A DNA stretch of 64,000 nt from Gemmatirosa kalamazoonensis (GCF_000522985.1 NZ_CP007128.1:2154220-2218219); one strand, 5' to 3'. Positions 1 through 8,961 are shown, numbered from the stretch's first letter. The notes: generated from the sequence alone by a model not told the origin. Numbers and translations are program-made.

Positions 1-92
1 CACAGAGGAGAACCCTTCAAGAGAAGAAGTTGGTTTCCTCCGTGCCCTCTGTGCCCTCTGTGGTTCAATTCAAAGAGGCAGTCCTCTGCGTG
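1..92. repeat. Truncated copy of an intergenic tandem-armed inverted repeat
   Basis: This is the right half of a long inverted repeat cut by the window edge. The first 14 bases (cacagaggagaacc) pair with the start of the right arm near 32-45. The right arm then runs on as 9-10 nt units of the type CCTCTGTG up to about 68 and ends in a TGGTTCAA block. A tail reading CAGTCCTCTGCG (about 79-90) matches the tail of the copy near 11701. The missing left partner must lie outside the window. No gene is visible here. Confidence 0.75.
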
Positions 93-184
93 AGACGAAC
101 GGGAACCATCCGGCAGGGCGTGCACTTACAGCCGGCCACGAACGACGCACTCCGCGTCGCGCTCTCTCAGCGCCGAGGCCGGCC

Positions 185-1810
185 ATGCCGCACGACACCC
201 ACTACGACGTCATCATCATCGGCAGCGGCGCGGGCGGCGGCACGCTCGCGCGCCGGCTCGCGCCCTCCGGCAAGCGGATCCTGATCCTCGAGCGCGGCGA
301 CTACGTGCCGCGCGAGCCGGACAACTGGAGCACGCTCGCCGTCAACAAGAAGGGGAAGTACCAGACGCGCGAGGTGTGGCGCGACGCGGCGGGTGGGGAG
401 CTGCACCCGCACACGAACTACTGCGTCGGCGGCAACACGAAGTTCTACGGCGCGGCGCTGTTCCGGCTGCGGCGCGAGGACTTCGGCGAGATCGCGCACC
501 ACGGCGGCGTGTCGCCCGCGTGGCCGATCTCGTACGACGAGCTGGAGCCGTACTACACCGAGGCGGAGCGCATCTACGAGGTGCGCGGCGAGCGCGGCGT
601 CGACCCGACCGATCCGCCGGCGAGCGCGCCGTACGCCCACGCGCCGGTGAGCCACGAGCCGCGCATCCAGCAGCTGCATGACGACTGGGCCGCGCTCGGC
701 CACAAGCCGTTCCACGTGCCGTTAGGCGTGCGGCTGAACGAGGCGAATCGTCGCACCAGCCTCTGCGTGCGCTGCGCGACGTGCGACGGCCACCCGTGTC
801 TCGTGAACGCGAAGTCGGACGCGCAGGTGCTCGGCGTCGACGTGGCGCTCGAGCAGCCGAACGTCTCGCTGCTCACGAACGCGCTCGTGCGCCGGCTCGA
901 GACGAGCGCGTCGGGGCGCGAGGTCACGGGCGTGATCGTGGAACGCGACGGCGCGACGGAGCGCTACTCGGCCGACGTGGTCGTCGTCGCGTGCGGCGCG
1001 ATCAACTCCGCGGCGCTGCTGCTGCGGTCGGCGAGCGAGCGCCATCCGCACGGGCTCGCGAACGCCTCGGGCGTCGTGGGGCGGCATTACATGGGGCACA
1101 TCAACTCGGTGCAGATGGCGGTGTCGCGCTGCCCCAATCCCACGGTCTTCCAGAAGACGCTCGCGCTGAACGACTTCTACTTCGGCACGCCGGAATGGGC
1201 GTACCCGATGGGGCACATCTCGTTCGTCGGGAAGCTCGACGCGGTGACGCTCTCCGCGGGCGCGCCGGCGATCGCGCCGGGGTTCACGCTGGAGCTCATG
1301 GCGTCGCACTCGCTCGACTTCTGGCTCACGTCGGAGGATCTGCCCCATCCGGACAACCGCGTCACGCTCGACCGCGACGGCAACGTCGTGCTGGCGTACC
1401 GGCCGAACAACGAGGAGGGGCACAAGCGGCTGATCCGCGAGCTGCACCGCCTCATGAACGGCCAGCGCGCGTGCCCCATCCACGGCAAGGACTGTCACGT
1501 GGGGCTGTTCGCGCGCAGCCTGTTCGTCGGCCAGCGCATCCCGCTCGCGGGCGTGGCGCACCAGAACGGCACGATCCGGTTCGGTACCGACCCGCGCACG
1601 TCCGCGCTCGACGTGCACTGCCGCGCGCACGACGTCGACAACCTGTACGTCGTCGACGCGAGCTTCTTCCCGTCGAGCGGCGCGGTGAATCCCGCGCTCA
1701 CCGTGATGGCGAACGCGCTGCGCGTCGGCGACCACCTGCTGGACCGCATGGGCGCCGCGGCGGCCGTGAGCGCGTCGACGGCGCGCTACGCCGGCGCGGT
1801 GGGGGCGTGA
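185..1810 (+). CDS. GMC family FAD-dependent oxidoreductase
   Basis: This 541-residue flavoprotein belongs to the glucose-methanol-choline oxidoreductase family, which oxidises alcohol groups of sugars, polyols or sterols with FAD. The dinucleotide-binding motif GSGAGG is at residues 13-18. A family signature with ACGAINSAALLL is near 269. The C-terminal substrate/FAD lobe carries HQNGT near 458 and NPALTVMANAL near 502, regions that hold the catalytic His and the second active-site residue in this family. A Cys-rich stretch (CVRCATCDGHPC, near 193-204) resembles gluconate/sorbosone-type dehydrogenases that work with a cytochrome partner, but no cytochrome or small subunit lies next to it. 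There is no clear signal peptide. The VOC gene follows after 2 nt. The substrate cannot be told from sequence. Confidence 0.9.
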   Translation: MPHDTHYDVIIIGSGAGGGTLARRLAPSGKRILILERGDYVPREPDNWSTLAVNKKGKYQTREVWRDAAGGELHPHTNYCVGGNTKFYGAALFRLRREDFGEIAHHGGVSPAWPISYDELEPYYTEAERIYEVRGERGVDPTDPPASAPYAHAPVSHEPRIQQLHDDWAALGHKPFHVPLGVRLNEANRRTSLCVRCATCDGHPCLVNAKSDAQVLGVDVALEQPNVSLLTNALVRRLETSASGREVTGVIVERDGATERYSADVVVVACGAINSAALLLRSASERHPHGLANASGVVGRHYMGHINSVQMAVSRCPNPTVFQKTLALNDFYFGTPEWAYPMGHISFVGKLDAVTLSAGAPAIAPGFTLELMASHSLDFWLTSEDLPHPDNRVTLDRDGNVVLAYRPNNEEGHKRLIRELHRLMNGQRACPIHGKDCHVGLFARSLFVGQRIPLAGVAHQNGTIRFGTDPRTSALDVHCRAHDVDNLYVVDASFFPSSGAVNPALTVMANALRVGDHLLDRMGAAAAVSASTARYAGAVGA

Positions 1811-1812
1811 CG

Positions 1813-2813
1813 ATGCGCCGCCTGCTCCTCGTCCTGCTCCTCGCGTCGGGCCCCGCGTCCGCGGCGTCGGCGCAGCCGCTCGCGGTGCCGGTCGTCGGGA
1901 TGACGGTCTCCGACATGGAGCGCGCCGTCGCGTTCTACACGCGCGTGCTCTCGTTCCGGACGATCTCCGACGTGGAGGTCGCGGGCAGCGCCTACGAGCA
2001 CCTGCAGGGGGTGTTCCCGGCGCGCGCGCGCGCGTGGTGCGGCTCCGGCTCGGCGACGAGGAGCTCGAGCTCACGGAGTACCTGACGCCGCGCGGGCAGC
2101 CCGTGCCGGCCGACTCGCGCAGCGAGGACCGCTGGTTCCAGCACGTCGCCGTGATCGTGCGCGACATGGACAGCGCGTACGCGGTGCTGCGCCGCTTCCA
2201 CGTGGAGCACGCGTCGTCCGAGCCGCAGCGGCTGCCGGACTGGAACCCGAACGCGGGCGGCATCCGCGCGTTCTACTTCAAGGATCCCGACCGCCACACG
2301 CTGGAGATCCTCTGGTTCCCGCCGGGGAAGGGCGCCGCGAAGTGGCACCGCGCCGATGGCCCGCTGTTTCTCGGCATCGACCACACGGCGATCGTCTCCG
2401 GCGACACCGAGGCGAGCCTCGCGTTCTACCGCGACGTGCTGGGCCTGCGCGTCGCCGGCGAGAGCGAGAACTACGGTCCGGAGCAGGAGCGGCTGAACGC
2501 GGTGTTCGGCGCACACCTGCGCATCACGGCGCTGCGCGCGCCGCAGGGGCCGGGGATCGAGCTGCTGGAGTACCTCGCGCCGCGCGACGGCCGCCCGTAT
2601 CCGCCCGACGCGCGCGCGAACGACCTGCTGCACTGGGAGACGACGATCGCGGCGCCCGACGCCGGGGCAGCCGAGCGCGCGCTGCGTGCCGCGCACGCGC
2701 CACTCGTGTCGTCGGGCGTGATCGCGCTCGACTCGCTGCCGCTCGGCTTCGCGCGCGCGCTGCTCGTGCGCGACCCCGACGGGCACGTCGTGCGGATCGC
2801 GCAGCCGCGCTGA
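1813..2813 (+). pseudogene. Exported VOC (glyoxalase/bleomycin-resistance fold) protein, frameshifted in a GC-dinucleotide run
   Basis: Two ORF pieces in different frames form one protein. The first starts at 1813 with a signal peptide (MRRLLLVLLLASG) and the first VOC half. The second takes over near 2034 and completes two VOC modules, with the last module from about 2360 to the stop at 2813. The join falls in an alternating GC run at about 2020-2033 followed by TGG. The frame change equals one extra GC dinucleotide (or one lost base), so this is a sequencing slip, a true mutation or a slippage switch. VOC proteins are metal-dependent lyases, dioxygenases or binding proteins; the role here is unknown. 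It follows the GMC gene by 2 nt and is probably cotranscribed. Confidence 0.8.
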
Positions 2814-2819
2814 CCGGCG

Positions 2820-2988
2820 AAAGACGACGTCCTCACGCGGAGCCGCGCGGAGAACGGCATTGAACCGCAGAGGACGCAGAGGACGCAGAGGACAACCAAG
2901 TCTTGATGGTTTCCTCCGTGTCCTCCGTGTCCTCCGTGGTCGAGACCTGTTGAAGTCCTCTGCGGCCCTCCGCGTCCTCTGCGGTTCA
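2820..2988. repeat. Intergenic tandem-armed inverted repeat
   Basis: The left arm at about 2861-2893 is TGAACCGCAGAGG followed by repeats of the 9-nt unit ACGCAGAGG. After a loop of about 12-15 nt the right arm at 2910-2938 carries repeats of the 9-nt unit TCCTCCGTG. A second right-hand block at 2951-2988 ends CGTCCTCTGCGGTTCA and is an exact reverse complement of the outer left arm, so two alternative hairpins are possible. It fills the gap between the VOC gene and the GlcG-cupin gene and belongs to the same family as the copies at 1 and 11603. Confidence 0.85.
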
Positions 2989-3023
2989 TTCACACAGCCA
3001 AGGCAGTTTCCCGAGACACTTCC

Positions 3024-3887
3024 ATGCGAACCACACGACTACTACCGATTGCCGCGCTGCTCGCCGCTCCGTTAGGCGCGCAGCCCACGAGCTCCAAACC
3101 CTCGCTCACGCTCGACGGTGCGCGCCGCGTGATCGCGGCGGCCGAGCAGTACGCGCGACAGAACCACACCACCGGCGTGATCGCCGTGGTGGACGACGGC
3201 GGCAACCTGATGGCGGTCGAGCGGCTGGACGGCACGTTCGCCGCCGGCGCGAAGATCTCGATCGGCAAGGCGCGCACGGCGGTCCTGTTCAGGAAGCCGA
3301 CGAAGTTCTTCGAGGACGTGGTGAAGAACGGCCGCACCGCGATGGTCGCGCTCGACGACTTCACGCCGCTCCAGGGCGGCGTGCCGATCGTCGTCGATGG
3401 ACAGATCGTGGGCGGCGTGGGCGTGAGCGGCGCGGCGAGCGCGCAGCAGGACGAGGAGCTGGCGACCGCCGGCGCCGCCGCGTTGGGCCCGGCCGCCGCG
3501 GAGGGCGCCGCCACGGGCCCGGTCTCGTACTGGTCCAACGACCAGGTGACCGCGTCGTTCGCGAAGGGCGCCGTGCTGTTCGACGGTGCGGGCGGGCGCA
3601 GCTACATGGTGCACACGAGCCGACGCGAGGGACCCGGACAGGTCGAGGTGCACACGCAGGACACCGACATCATCTACGTCACCGGCGGCTCCGCGACGTT
3701 CGTCACCGGCGGCGCCGTCGTGGATGGCAAGAGCACCGTGCCCGGCGAGATCCGCGGCACCGGCGTCACCGGGGGCGAGACGCGCCGTCTCGCGGTGGGC
3801 GACGTCGTCATCGTGCCCAACGGCACGCCGCACTGGTTCCGCGAGGTGAACGCGCCGCTCACGTACTACGTCGTGAAGGTGCGCTAG
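3024..3887 (+). CDS. Exported GlcG/HbpS-like protein fused to a C-terminal cupin
   Basis: This 287-residue protein starts with a signal peptide ending near LGAQP (about residue 20). Residues about 27-150 form a GlcG/HbpS (DUF336) domain, including VVDDGGNLMAVERLDG and GGVGVSGA, a fold linked to glycolate use genes and to haem binding. Residues about 170-287 form a cupin barrel with a GDVVIVPNGTPHWF segment typical of its second conserved motif. It lies immediately before a gluconolactonase-like gene and a glucose dehydrogenase gene, with a 2-nt gap to the next start, so it is probably part of a periplasmic sugar-acid module. The fusion order is clear; the ligand is not. Confidence 0.85.
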   Translation: MRTTRLLPIAALLAAPLGAQPTSSKPSLTLDGARRVIAAAEQYARQNHTTGVIAVVDDGGNLMAVERLDGTFAAGAKISIGKARTAVLFRKPTKFFEDVVKNGRTAMVALDDFTPLQGGVPIVVDGQIVGGVGVSGAASAQQDEELATAGAAALGPAAAEGAATGPVSYWSNDQVTASFAKGAVLFDGAGGRSYMVHTSRREGPGQVEVHTQDTDIIYVTGGSATFVTGGAVVDGKSTVPGEIRGTGVTGGETRRLAVGDVVIVPNGTPHWFREVNAPLTYYVVKVR

Positions 3888-3889
3888 CC

Positions 3890-5506
3890 ATGCGACCGAT
3901 CATCGGCGCGCTGCTGGCACTCGTCGCGCTTCGAGGTGCCGGCGCGCAGGAAACCGGGAGCGTGCCCGCGGGCCGCCCCGCCGCGATCGTGGATCTCGCG
4001 ACGCCGGACGGCGCGCGGCTCGTGAGCGGCACGTGGCGCTACCACGACGCGGCGATCGTGCCGGTCGACCGCACGCACGACGTCGCGCCGCAGGCCGGGG
4101 CCGCCGACTTCGACGACGCGGCGTGGGAGACGATCGCGCCCGACGCGCTCGACGCGCGACGCGGCGGCGGCCGGCTGTCGTTCAGCTGGTACCGGCTGCG
4201 CTTCACGATCCCCGAGCGCGTCGGCTCGCTGGACCCCACCGGCGCGACCGTGGTGTTCGAGGTCGTCGTCGACGACTACTCCGAGGTGTGGGTCGACGGC
4301 CGGCTGCCGCAGGTGCTCGGCGCGAGCGGCGCCGGGCTCGCGCGCGGGTGGAACGCGCCGAACCGCGTGATCGTCGCCCGCGACGTGCGCCCCGGGCAGA
4401 CGTTCCAGCTCGCGGTGTTCGGCGCGAACGCCCCGCTCTCGCAGCCGCCGGCGAACTTCGTCTGGATCCGCTCGGCCACGCTGGAGTTCCACTCCGACGC
4501 GTCGTTAGGCGTGCGCCGCGTGACGGGCGGCGAGGTGAAGCGGCTGCGTCCCGAGGTGGACGCGATCGTGCCGCGCGACGCGACGATCGAGCGCATCGCG
4601 ACGGGCTTCCAGTTCACCGAGGGGCCGGTGTGGCACCCCGACGGCTACCTGCTGTTCAGTGACCCGAACGCGAACACCATCTACCGCTGGTCGCCCGACG
4701 GCCAGGTGTCGGTGTTCCGTCCGAAGAGCGGTTACGCGGGCGTCGACGTCGGCGAGTACGGTCAGCCCGGCTCGAACGGCCTCACGCTCGACGCCGAGGG
4801 ACGGCTGACGATCGACGAGCACGGGCGGCGGCGTGTCGTGCGGCTCGAGCGCAGAGGACAGATCACGGTGCTCGCGGATCGCCACGACGGCCGGCGCCTG
4901 AACAGCCCGAACGATCTCGTCTACAAGTCGGACGGCGCGCTGTACTTCACCGATCCGCCGTTCGGCCTCCCGAAGTTCTTCGACGACCCACGCAAGGAGC
5001 TGCCGTACTCCGGCGTGTACCGCGTCGCGAACGGCGAGGTGCGGCTCGTGGCGCGCGACCTCACGGGGCCTAACGGCCTCGCGTTCTCGCCCGACGAGCG
5101 GTTCGTGTACGTCGACGACTGGGACGTCGCGCGGAAGGTCATCATGCGCTATCCGGTGCTCGCCGACGGCTCGCTCGGCGCCGGCGCGGTGTTCGCCGAC
5201 GTCACGCGCAGCGATCCCGGTGAGCAGGCGTGGGACGGCCTCAAGGTCGACCGCGAGGGGCACGTGTACGCGGCGGGCCCCGGCGGGATCTGGATCTTCG
5301 CGCCCGACGGCACGCACCTCGGCACCATCAGCCCACCGGAGACGCCCGCGAACTTCGCGTGGGGCGACGCCGACGGCCGCACGCTCTACATCACCGCGCG
5401 CACGAGCCTCTATCGCATCCGCCTCAGCGTGCCCGGCGTCCGGCCATGGCCGGCGCCGAGTACGCAGACCGCCCTGACCGCCCAGACCACCAGGAGCAGG
5501 CCATGA
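3890..5506 (+). CDS. Exported SMP-30/gluconolactonase-like protein with N-terminal beta-sandwich domain
   Basis: This 538-residue protein has a signal peptide (cleavage near RGAGAQ). Residues about 45-210 look like a galactose-binding-type beta sandwich (SWYRLRFTIP, VDDYSEVWVDG). Residues about 235-520 are the six-bladed SMP-30/gluconolaconase/LRE propeller, with the hallmark FTEGPVWHPDGYLLFSD, a substrate/metal region around LNSPNDLVY and TGPNGLAFSPDE. The family hydrolyses aldonolactones such as glucono-1,5-lactone. The stop overlaps the ATG of the glucose dehydrogenase gene (ATGA), so product of one enzyme is the likely substrate of the other. The extra N-terminal domain is not present in the smallest family members. 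Confidence 0.88.
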   Translation: MRPIIGALLALVALRGAGAQETGSVPAGRPAAIVDLATPDGARLVSGTWRYHDAAIVPVDRTHDVAPQAGAADFDDAAWETIAPDALDARRGGGRLSFSWYRLRFTIPERVGSLDPTGATVVFEVVVDDYSEVWVDGRLPQVLGASGAGLARGWNAPNRVIVARDVRPGQTFQLAVFGANAPLSQPPANFVWIRSATLEFHSDASLGVRRVTGGEVKRLRPEVDAIVPRDATIERIATGFQFTEGPVWHPDGYLLFSDPNANTIYRWSPDGQVSVFRPKSGYAGVDVGEYGQPGSNGLTLDAEGRLTIDEHGRRRVVRLERRGQITVLADRHDGRRLNSPNDLVYKSDGALYFTDPPFGLPKFFDDPRKELPYSGVYRVANGEVRLVARDLTGPNGLAFSPDERFVYVDDWDVARKVIMRYPVLADGSLGAGAVFADVTRSDPGEQAWDGLKVDREGHVYAAGPGGIWIFAPDGTHLGTISPPETPANFAWGDADGRTLYITARTSLYRIRLSVPGVRPWPAPSTQTALTAQTTRSRP

Positions 5507-6663
5507 CCACGATCTCTCCCGGCACGACCGCCTACACGCCTCCAGTGCCCGGCGCGACGATGAAGGCGGTCGCCGTCGTGCCGGGAACGCCGGACAGCAT
5601 CCACCTGCGCGACGTGCGCGTACCATCGCATCTCGACCTGCCGGACGGGGTGCTCGTGCGCGTGCTGCGCGTCGGCGTCGACGGCACGGACAAGGAGATC
5701 AACGCCGCGGAGTACGGCGCCGCGCCGCCCGGCGACGACCATCTCATCCTCGGCCACGAGAGCTTCGGCATCGTGACGGCGGTCGCGCCCGACGTGACCG
5801 GCATCCGCGTCGGCGACCACGTCGTCGCGTCCGTGCGGCGGCCGGGGTCGAGCGTGTACGACCAGGTCGGGCTGCAGGACATGACGACCGACGACACGTA
5901 CTTCGAGCGCGGCATCAACCTGCGTCACGGCTTTCTCGCGGAGTACTTCGCCGAGAGCGCGCGGTATCTCGTGACGGTGCCGCGCGAGCTGCGCGAGGTG
6001 GGCGTGCTGCTGGAGCCGACGAGCGTGGCGGAGAAGGCGATCGCGCAGGCGTACGAGATCCAGCGTCGCCTGCGCGTGTGGCAGCCGCGGCGCGCGCTCG
6101 TCCTCGGCTCGGGCACGCTCGGCCTGCTCGCGTCGATGTTCCTGCGGCTGCGCGGGCTCGAGGTGGTGACGATGGGACGCACGGAGCGCCCGTACGTGAA
6201 CGCGGATCTGCTCGACGCGATCGGCGCGACCTACCTGTCCACGGCGGCGACGAGCGTGCGCGAGGCGTCGCGGCTGCACGGGCCGTTCGATCTCATCATC
6301 GAGGGGACCGGCTACTCGCCGCTCGTGTTCGAGGCGATGGAGGCGCTCGGCAAGAACGGCGTGCTCGTGATGGTGAGCGTGACCGGCGGCGACCGCACGG
6401 TGACCGTGCCCGCGGACCGCATCAACCAGGGCTTCGTGCTCGGCAACAAGGTGGCCGTCGGCAGCGTGAACGCGAGCCGCGCGGACTTCGAGCGCGGCGT
6501 GCAGGATCTCGCCCTCGCGGAGGCGACGCATCCCGGCTGGCTCGCGCGGCTGCTCACGCATCCCGTGAAGGGGCTCGAGAGCTACCGGGCGCTGCTCGAC
6601 ACGCTCACGATGGGGAAGGACGCGATCAAGGTGTACTGCGAGGTCGCGCCGCTCGAGGGATAG
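5503..6663 (+). CDS. Glucose 1-dehydrogenase, zinc-type MDR family
   Basis: This 386-residue medium-chain dehydrogenase resembles the archaeal-type glucose dehydrogenase that oxidises glucose to gluconolactone with NAD(P). The start at 5503 overlaps the upstream stop. The diagnostic GVDGTDKEI is near residue 57, the GHESFGIV zinc/catalytic region near 84, and the Rossmann motif LGSGTLGLL near 202. Glucose specificity is inferred from the GTDKEI signature and from the lactonase gene directly upstream. It is the last gene of the 3024-6663 operon and is followed by a long inverted repeat. Confidence 0.85.
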   Translation: MTTISPGTTAYTPPVPGATMKAVAVVPGTPDSIHLRDVRVPSHLDLPDGVLVRVLRVGVDGTDKEINAAEYGAAPPGDDHLILGHESFGIVTAVAPDVTGIRVGDHVVASVRRPGSSVYDQVGLQDMTTDDTYFERGINLRHGFLAEYFAESARYLVTVPRELREVGVLLEPTSVAEKAIAQAYEIQRRLRVWQPRRALVLGSGTLGLLASMFLRLRGLEVVTMGRTERPYVNADLLDAIGATYLSTAATSVREASRLHGPFDLIIEGTGYSPLVFEAMEALGKNGVLVMVSVTGGDRTVTVPADRINQGFVLGNKVAVGSVNASRADFERGVQDLALAEATHPGWLARLLTHPVKGLESYRALLDTLTMGKDAIKVYCEVAPLEG

Positions 6664-6685
6664 ATCGGCGTGGCTCGTCCGGGCG

Positions 6686-6817
6686 CCACGTACGTGTGTG
6701 CGTTGGACTGAAGGTGGACTGAAGAAGGACTGAAGAAGGAGAACACCAACAGAGTCGTTGGTCCTTCTTCAGTCCTCCTTCAGTCCTTCTTCAGTCCTAC
6801 AGAAACACGTACGTGGA
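6686..6817. repeat. Tandem-armed hairpin, 11-nt unit version
   Basis: The left arm (6705-6737) is three copies of an 11-nt unit, GGACTGAAGAA with one variant. The right arm (6763-6797) is three copies of the complement, CCTTCTTCAGT. The loop is about 22 nt. An outer stem is formed by CCACGTACGTGT near 6687 and ACACGTACGTGG near 6806. It lies just after the glucose dehydrogenase gene. The architecture is that of the other hairpins in this window although the sequence is unrelated. There is no T tract, so it is not a standard intrinsic terminator. Confidence 0.85.
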
Positions 6818-6901
6818 GCCCTGCCAGGGCGCGAAGGCAGAAGGAACTCTTCCCGCCGACCCGGCATTCCCGCCAAGCGTCACCCACACGGGAATGCCGC
6901 C

Positions 6902-7093
6902 ATGCCTAACGAAGAGCCCACCGCGCCGCGTCCGCGTGCGCGCCTCACCGAAGCCGACGTGCACGTCGCCCTCGCCGCGCTCGGCCTCCTGCCGTACCTC
7001 GCGTGGGCCCGCCCCGATCTCATGCCGCCGCGCGAGGACCTCACGTCGCCGGAGCGGCTGTACGCGCTGCCGGGCATGGCGGTGGTCGCGTGA
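6902..7093 (+). CDS. Small hypothetical protein ahead of NDH-2
   Basis: This 63-residue reading frame starts MPNEEPTAPRP and contains an amphipathic middle part (VHVALAALGLLPYLAWARP). Its stop overlaps the GTG start of the NADH dehydrogenase gene (GTGA), which argues for translational coupling and against chance. The start codon sits in the GCCTAAC word. I recognise no family; a small partner or regulator of the dehydrogenase is possible but unproven. Confidence 0.5.
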   Translation: MPNEEPTAPRPRARLTEADVHVALAALGLLPYLAWARPDLMPPREDLTSPERLYALPGMAVVA

Positions 7094-8469
7094 GCGCGAA
7101 GGCGACGCCGACGCGGATCGTCATCCTCGGCGCGGGGTTCGCGGGGCTCACCGCGGCGCGCGAGCTGGAGCGGCTGCTGCCGGACGACGCGCCGGTGCGG
7201 CTCACGATCGTGAACCGGGACAACTACTTCCTGTTCACGCCGATGCTCCATGAGGTCGCGGCGAGCGATCTCGACGTGACGACCATCGTGAGCCCGCTGC
7301 GCAAGCTGCTGCGCCGCACGAGCATCTTCTGCGGCACCGTGGAGGGGATCGACACCGAGGCGCGCACGGTCACCGTGTCGCACGCCGAGGGCGCGCACGC
7401 GCACACGCTGCCGTACGACCACCTCGTCGTCGCGCTCGGCGCGGTCACGAACTTCTTCGGCATCCCGGGTCTCGCCGACCGGGCCGTCACCATGAAGTCG
7501 CTCGGCGACGCGATCCATCTGCGCAACCGGCTCATCCAGCACCTCGAGGAGGCCGACTTCGAGTGCAACGCGTCGATCCGGCGGCCGCTGCTCACGTGCG
7601 TGGTGGCGGGCGGCGGCTTCGCCGGCGTCGAGACGGTCGCGGCCGCGAACGACTTCCTGCGCGAGGCGCTGCGCTTCTACCGCAACCTCGGGCCCGCCGA
7701 CCTGCGCGTGCTGGTGGTGCATCCGGGCCCGTACCTGCTGCCGGAGCTCGGCGAGGCGCTTGTCCGGTACACGCAGGCGCGGCTCGCCGAGCGCGGCGTC
7801 GAGGTGGTGCTGAACGCGCGCGTGAAAGGACTCGACGGCGACGCGGTCGTGCTCAGCGACGGCCAGCGCGTCGACGCGCGCACGGTGGTGTGGACCGCCG
7901 GCAACGCCGCCAATCCCGCGCTCGCCGACGTGCCGTGCGCGATGGAGCGCGGGCGCATCGTCGTCGATCCGTTCCTGCGCGTGCCGCAACTCCCCGGCGT
8001 GTGGGCCCTCGGCGACTGCGCGCACATCGCCGACCCCGCGACGGGCAGCGCGTTCCCGCCCACCGCGCAGCACGCGCTGCGCGAGGGACGGTGCGTGGCG
8101 CGCAACATCGTCGCCGAGCTGCGTGGCGGGCGCATGACGCCGTTCACGTTCTCCACGATCGGGCTGCTCGCGACGATCGGACGGCGCACCGGCGTCGCGA
8201 ACATCCTCGGCGTGAACTTCTCCGGCTTCGTGGCGTGGTGGCTGTGGCGCACGATCTACCTCGCCAAGCTGCCGCGGCTCGAGAAGAAGGTGCGCGTCGC
8301 GATCGACTGGACGCTCGACGTGCTGTTCTCGAAGGACCTCGTCCAGTTCAGCACGCGCACGTCGCCCTTCGCTCGGCACGAGCAGGTGCCTCGCTTTGCT
8401 CGGAACCATTTCGCGGCGGCGACACATCTAGCCGACACGAGTGACGCACTGCAATCCGCCCACACCTGA
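7090..8469 (+). CDS. ndh: Type II NADH dehydrogenase (NDH-2)
   Basis: This 459-residue flavoprotein transfers electrons from NADH to quinone at the cytoplasmic face of the membrane without pumping protons. The FAD motif GAGFAG is at residues 14-19, the NADH motif VVAGGGFAGVE near 170, and the second FAD contact WALGDCAHI near 305. An amphipathic C-terminal stretch (about 380-430, FVAWWLWRTIYLAKLP) is the usual membrane anchor of this family. The chosen GTG start overlaps the preceding small gene and leaves the FAD motif at the normal distance from the N terminus. The last 35 residues beyond the membrane helix look unstructured. Confidence 0.9.
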   Translation: MSAKATPTRIVILGAGFAGLTAARELERLLPDDAPVRLTIVNRDNYFLFTPMLHEVAASDLDVTTIVSPLRKLLRRTSIFCGTVEGIDTEARTVTVSHAEGAHAHTLPYDHLVVALGAVTNFFGIPGLADRAVTMKSLGDAIHLRNRLIQHLEEADFECNASIRRPLLTCVVAGGGFAGVETVAAANDFLREALRFYRNLGPADLRVLVVHPGPYLLPELGEALVRYTQARLAERGVEVVLNARVKGLDGDAVVLSDGQRVDARTVVWTAGNAANPALADVPCAMERGRIVVDPFLRVPQLPGVWALGDCAHIADPATGSAFPPTAQHALREGRCVARNIVAELRGGRMTPFTFSTIGLLATIGRRTGVANILGVNFSGFVAWWLWRTIYLAKLPRLEKKVRVAIDWTLDVLFSKDLVQFSTRTSPFARHEQVPRFARNHFAAATHLADTSDALQSAHT

Positions 8470-8481
8470 GGAGCCCGACCG

Positions 8482-8961
8482 ATGCAACGTCGCACCGCAC
8501 TGATCGCCGTGGCCGCCATCATCGCCGGCGGCGCCTGGTACGCGTTCCGCCCCGAGCGCCTGTTCGTGAACCAGACCGTGAACGAGACGCTCGCCGCCGC
8601 GGCGCCGAGCACCACGCCCGTGGCGCTGGAGACCGGCGCGTTCCACGGGGTGCACCACGAGACGAAGGGGCAGGCCACGGTGTACCGGCTGCCTAACGGC
8701 AAGCGCATCGTGCGCTTCACCGGCTTCGAGACGTCGAACGGCCCCGACGTGCAGATCTACCTCGTCGCTGCGCCGGACGCGTCGGACAACGCGACCGTGA
8801 CGAAGGCCGGGTTCATCAGCCTCGGCGCGATGAAGGGCAACCGTGGCGATCAGAACTACGACGTGCCGGACTCCGTCGACCTCGCGAAGTACCGCGCGGT
8901 CACCGTCTGGTGCCGCCGCTTCAGCGTCAACTTCGCGACCGCGCCGCTCGCCGCGAGCTGA
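8482..8961 (+). CDS. Exported DM13 domain protein
   Basis: This 159-residue protein has an N-terminal signal or anchor helix (LIAVAAIIAGGAWYAF). Residues about 50-155 form a DM13 domain: FHGVHHETKGQATVYRL, VRFTGFETSNGPDV, FISLGAMKGNRGDQNYDVP and a single conserved Cys near the end (VWCRRFSVNF). DM13 is proposed to act in extracytoplasmic electron transfer, with that Cys as the possible redox site. It follows NDH-2 by 12 nt and precedes a spondin gene by 38 nt, as part of a cluster that ends with an ECF sigma factor. Confidence 0.88.
   Translation: MQRRTALIAVAAIIAGGAWYAFRPERLFVNQTVNETLAAAAPSTTPVALETGAFHGVHHETKGQATVYRLPNGKRIVRFTGFETSNGPDVQIYLVAAPDASDNATVTKAGFISLGAMKGNRGDQNYDVPDSVDLAKYRAVTVWCRRFSVNFATAPLAAS

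Noticed and set aside
722-2263. Very long minus-strand open frame opposite the GMC and VOC genes
   Set aside because: It is Arg/Ala/His-rich shadow coding caused by high GC on the strand opposite a convincing flavoprotein gene; no family features are visible.
2861-2988. CRISPR-like array from the repeated CAGAGGACG units
   Set aside because: Units are 9 nt and contiguous with no spacers, and they face a complementary arm; no cas genes are present.
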